NCBI GenBank assembly: GCA_003278735.1
Contig: QCDO01000006.1
Coordinates: forward strand, 34,034 to 98,033
Source: Prochlorococcus sp. AG-355-J09
Lineage (GTDB): Bacteria; Cyanobacteriota; Cyanobacteriia; PCC-6307; Cyanobiaceae
DNA length: 64,000 bases
Reading direction: 5' to 3'
Shown: piece by piece, positions 62,881 to 64,000 of the stretch
Layout: each line of letters begins with the position of its first letter
How positions within the stretch are numbered: position 1 is the first letter of the stretch
Notes under the pieces: model-generated
Databases searched by the model: none
The model's input: the letters and a program-made list of their open reading frames with translations, nothing else
Told to the model about the DNA's origin: nothing
Translations under genes and position numbers: made by a program

Positions 62881-62953
62881 GGGGCCATAGCTCAGCTGGT
62901 AGAGCACCTGCATGGCATGCAGGGGGTCAGCGGTTCGAGTCCGCTTGGCTCCA
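62881..62953 (+). tRNA. tRNA-Ala (GGC)
   Basis: GGGGCCA/TGGCTCC-A acceptor, anticodon loop ATGGCAT, T-loop TTCGAGT. Confidence 0.95.
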
Positions 62954-63193
62954 CTTATTTTTTATTCATGGCAATCGTTTTTAGGAGCGTTTTTGTGAAA
63001 ACATAACTTTTGTCCCAACTTGTCCAAGCTTGTTTAGTCAATTCTGCACTATAAAGAACTTAAGAACGTTGTTAAGTTGCATTAAATGGAACCTTTAAAT
63101 TTGGTTGAATTAACAAGACAATAAGTCAAACTCATAAGTGGTTTTGGTTCATCAATATTATGCAGTATTAAAAATCTAAATAGAGATTAATTA

Positions 63194-63898
63194 TTAAAAA
63201 ACAAAATTAGATGATATTGATATGGTTGGAATTATATTTCCATATTTGTCTAATTTTTGATTTGTATTTTCAATAATTGAATTTATTTTTGATTTAACAT
63301 AAGGGGGGAAATCTTGACCCCTAGATGACTTCGAAATAACATCTGGCAAATCATAATACTGTAATCCTGCACTAATTGAAAAACTAAAGTTTTGATTGAT
63401 TTTCTGTTTCCAGCCAAGTGATAGTGAAGGAATTAATTTATAAGAATCATTATTAGTTTCTACAATTAAATTTCCACATTCTCTACAAGTTAATGTAAAA
63501 ACACCTGCATCATATATTTGACTACTTAAATCAATATTTGAAGATGCTTTTATCGATGAAAGCCCTACTCCAACTTTTCCAAAAAAACCTGATTCTTTGA
63601 CACTGCCTGTAATAAATCTTTTTAAGGAAATTTCAAGTCCTTTGGATGAATACAAAATAGGTACAGGTTCTATTAATGAATAATCGAGTTCTGAAATGTT
63701 ACCTTCAAAATAATGTAATCCAAAAACTAGCTGATTTTTATTAGAAATGTCCTTTATTAAATTTAAATTTAATCCTTTTTCGCTTATACCTATCTCAAAA
63801 CCGTCTGAGAATTCTATAGGCTTTGCATATATGTAATTGTAGTTCCCTCTCAAAAATAATAAAATCGATGTTATTTTAAAAATTTTTAAAATTAACAC
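63194..63898 (-). CDS. Putative outer-membrane beta-barrel protein, unknown function
   Basis: 234 aa; signal-like N-terminus, alternating-residue strands (FSFSISAGLQYYDL), C-terminal ...TISISSNFVF ending in Phe. Confidence 0.6.
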   Translation of the reverse strand: MLILKIFKITSILLFLRGNYNYIYAKPIEFSDGFEIGISEKGLNLNLIKDISNKNQLVFGLHYFEGNISELDYSLIEPVPILYSSKGLEISLKRFITGSVKESGFFGKVGVGLSSIKASSNIDLSSQIYDAGVFTLTCRECGNLIVETNNDSYKLIPSLSLGWKQKINQNFSFSISAGLQYYDLPDVISKSSRGQDFPPYVKSKINSIIENTNQKLDKYGNIIPTISISSNFVF

Positions 63899-64000
63899 AA
63901 AAAGGTAACATTTAACATATCTCTTTAATATTTTCTTAATATTTCCAATTAATGGATAAAACTGATTTATAATTGTAACAATTTTTTCTCTGCTGAATAT

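Noticed and set aside
62881-62953. Possible att-site duplication of the tRNA-Ala 3' end within the window
   Set aside because: No second copy of the T-arm/acceptor sequence was noticed between 61647 and 64000.
1-64000. CRISPR arrays, phage integrases, transposases, restriction-modification or toxin-antitoxin systems
   Set aside because: No regularly spaced repeats and no recognisable integrase, transposase, nuclease or methylase motifs were seen outside housekeeping RNA-modification genes.

Overview
AT-rich, gene-dense cyanobacterial chromosome segment. Gene content and order indicate a high-light Prochlorococcus: Hli protein, ClpR, Ni-SOD (sodN/sodX), Ftn2/ZipN, LarB/CpmA, DUF3611/DUF3122-like proteins and very compact spacing. 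Most of the window is core housekeeping: glgX, hup, cobD, ilvC, clpP/clpR, hemW, panB, ftsZ, ftsQ, ddl, miaB, folC, argD, murA, lpdA, trpC, sodN, FKBP, lnt, mnmA, nnrD/E, sigma factor, pdhA, ftn2, ffh, rpsP, phoH, era, trmD, ispF, larB, thiS/thiE, ribF, surE, pheS, nadK, cobL, ribD, ftsH, argF, lexA, galE. There are four tRNAs (Gly-TCC, His-GTG, Leu-CAA, Ala-GGC) and an SRP (4.5S) RNA. No CRISPR array, prophage, IS element or recognisable defence system was seen. The items most worth a second look are: (1) sodX, whose catalytic GES-M motif lies upstream of the only ATG, with no ATG/GTG/TTG available and an ATC overlapping the sodN stop; (2) a TrmH/SpoU methylase with a similarly missing canonical start; (3) a continuous TrmD-IspF fusion ORF; (4) a tandem pair of very small membrane-peptide ORFs with an ATGA overlap and a strong Shine-Dalgarno; (5) paired LexA-like boxes forming a perfect inverted repeat in front of lexA; (6) a long hairpin adjoining the murA start codon; (7) a G9 tract inside cobD; (8) an ORF-poor, structured right end around tRNA-Ala, probably the edge of a variable island. 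All functional calls come from reading the sequence and remembered family motifs; no searches were run.
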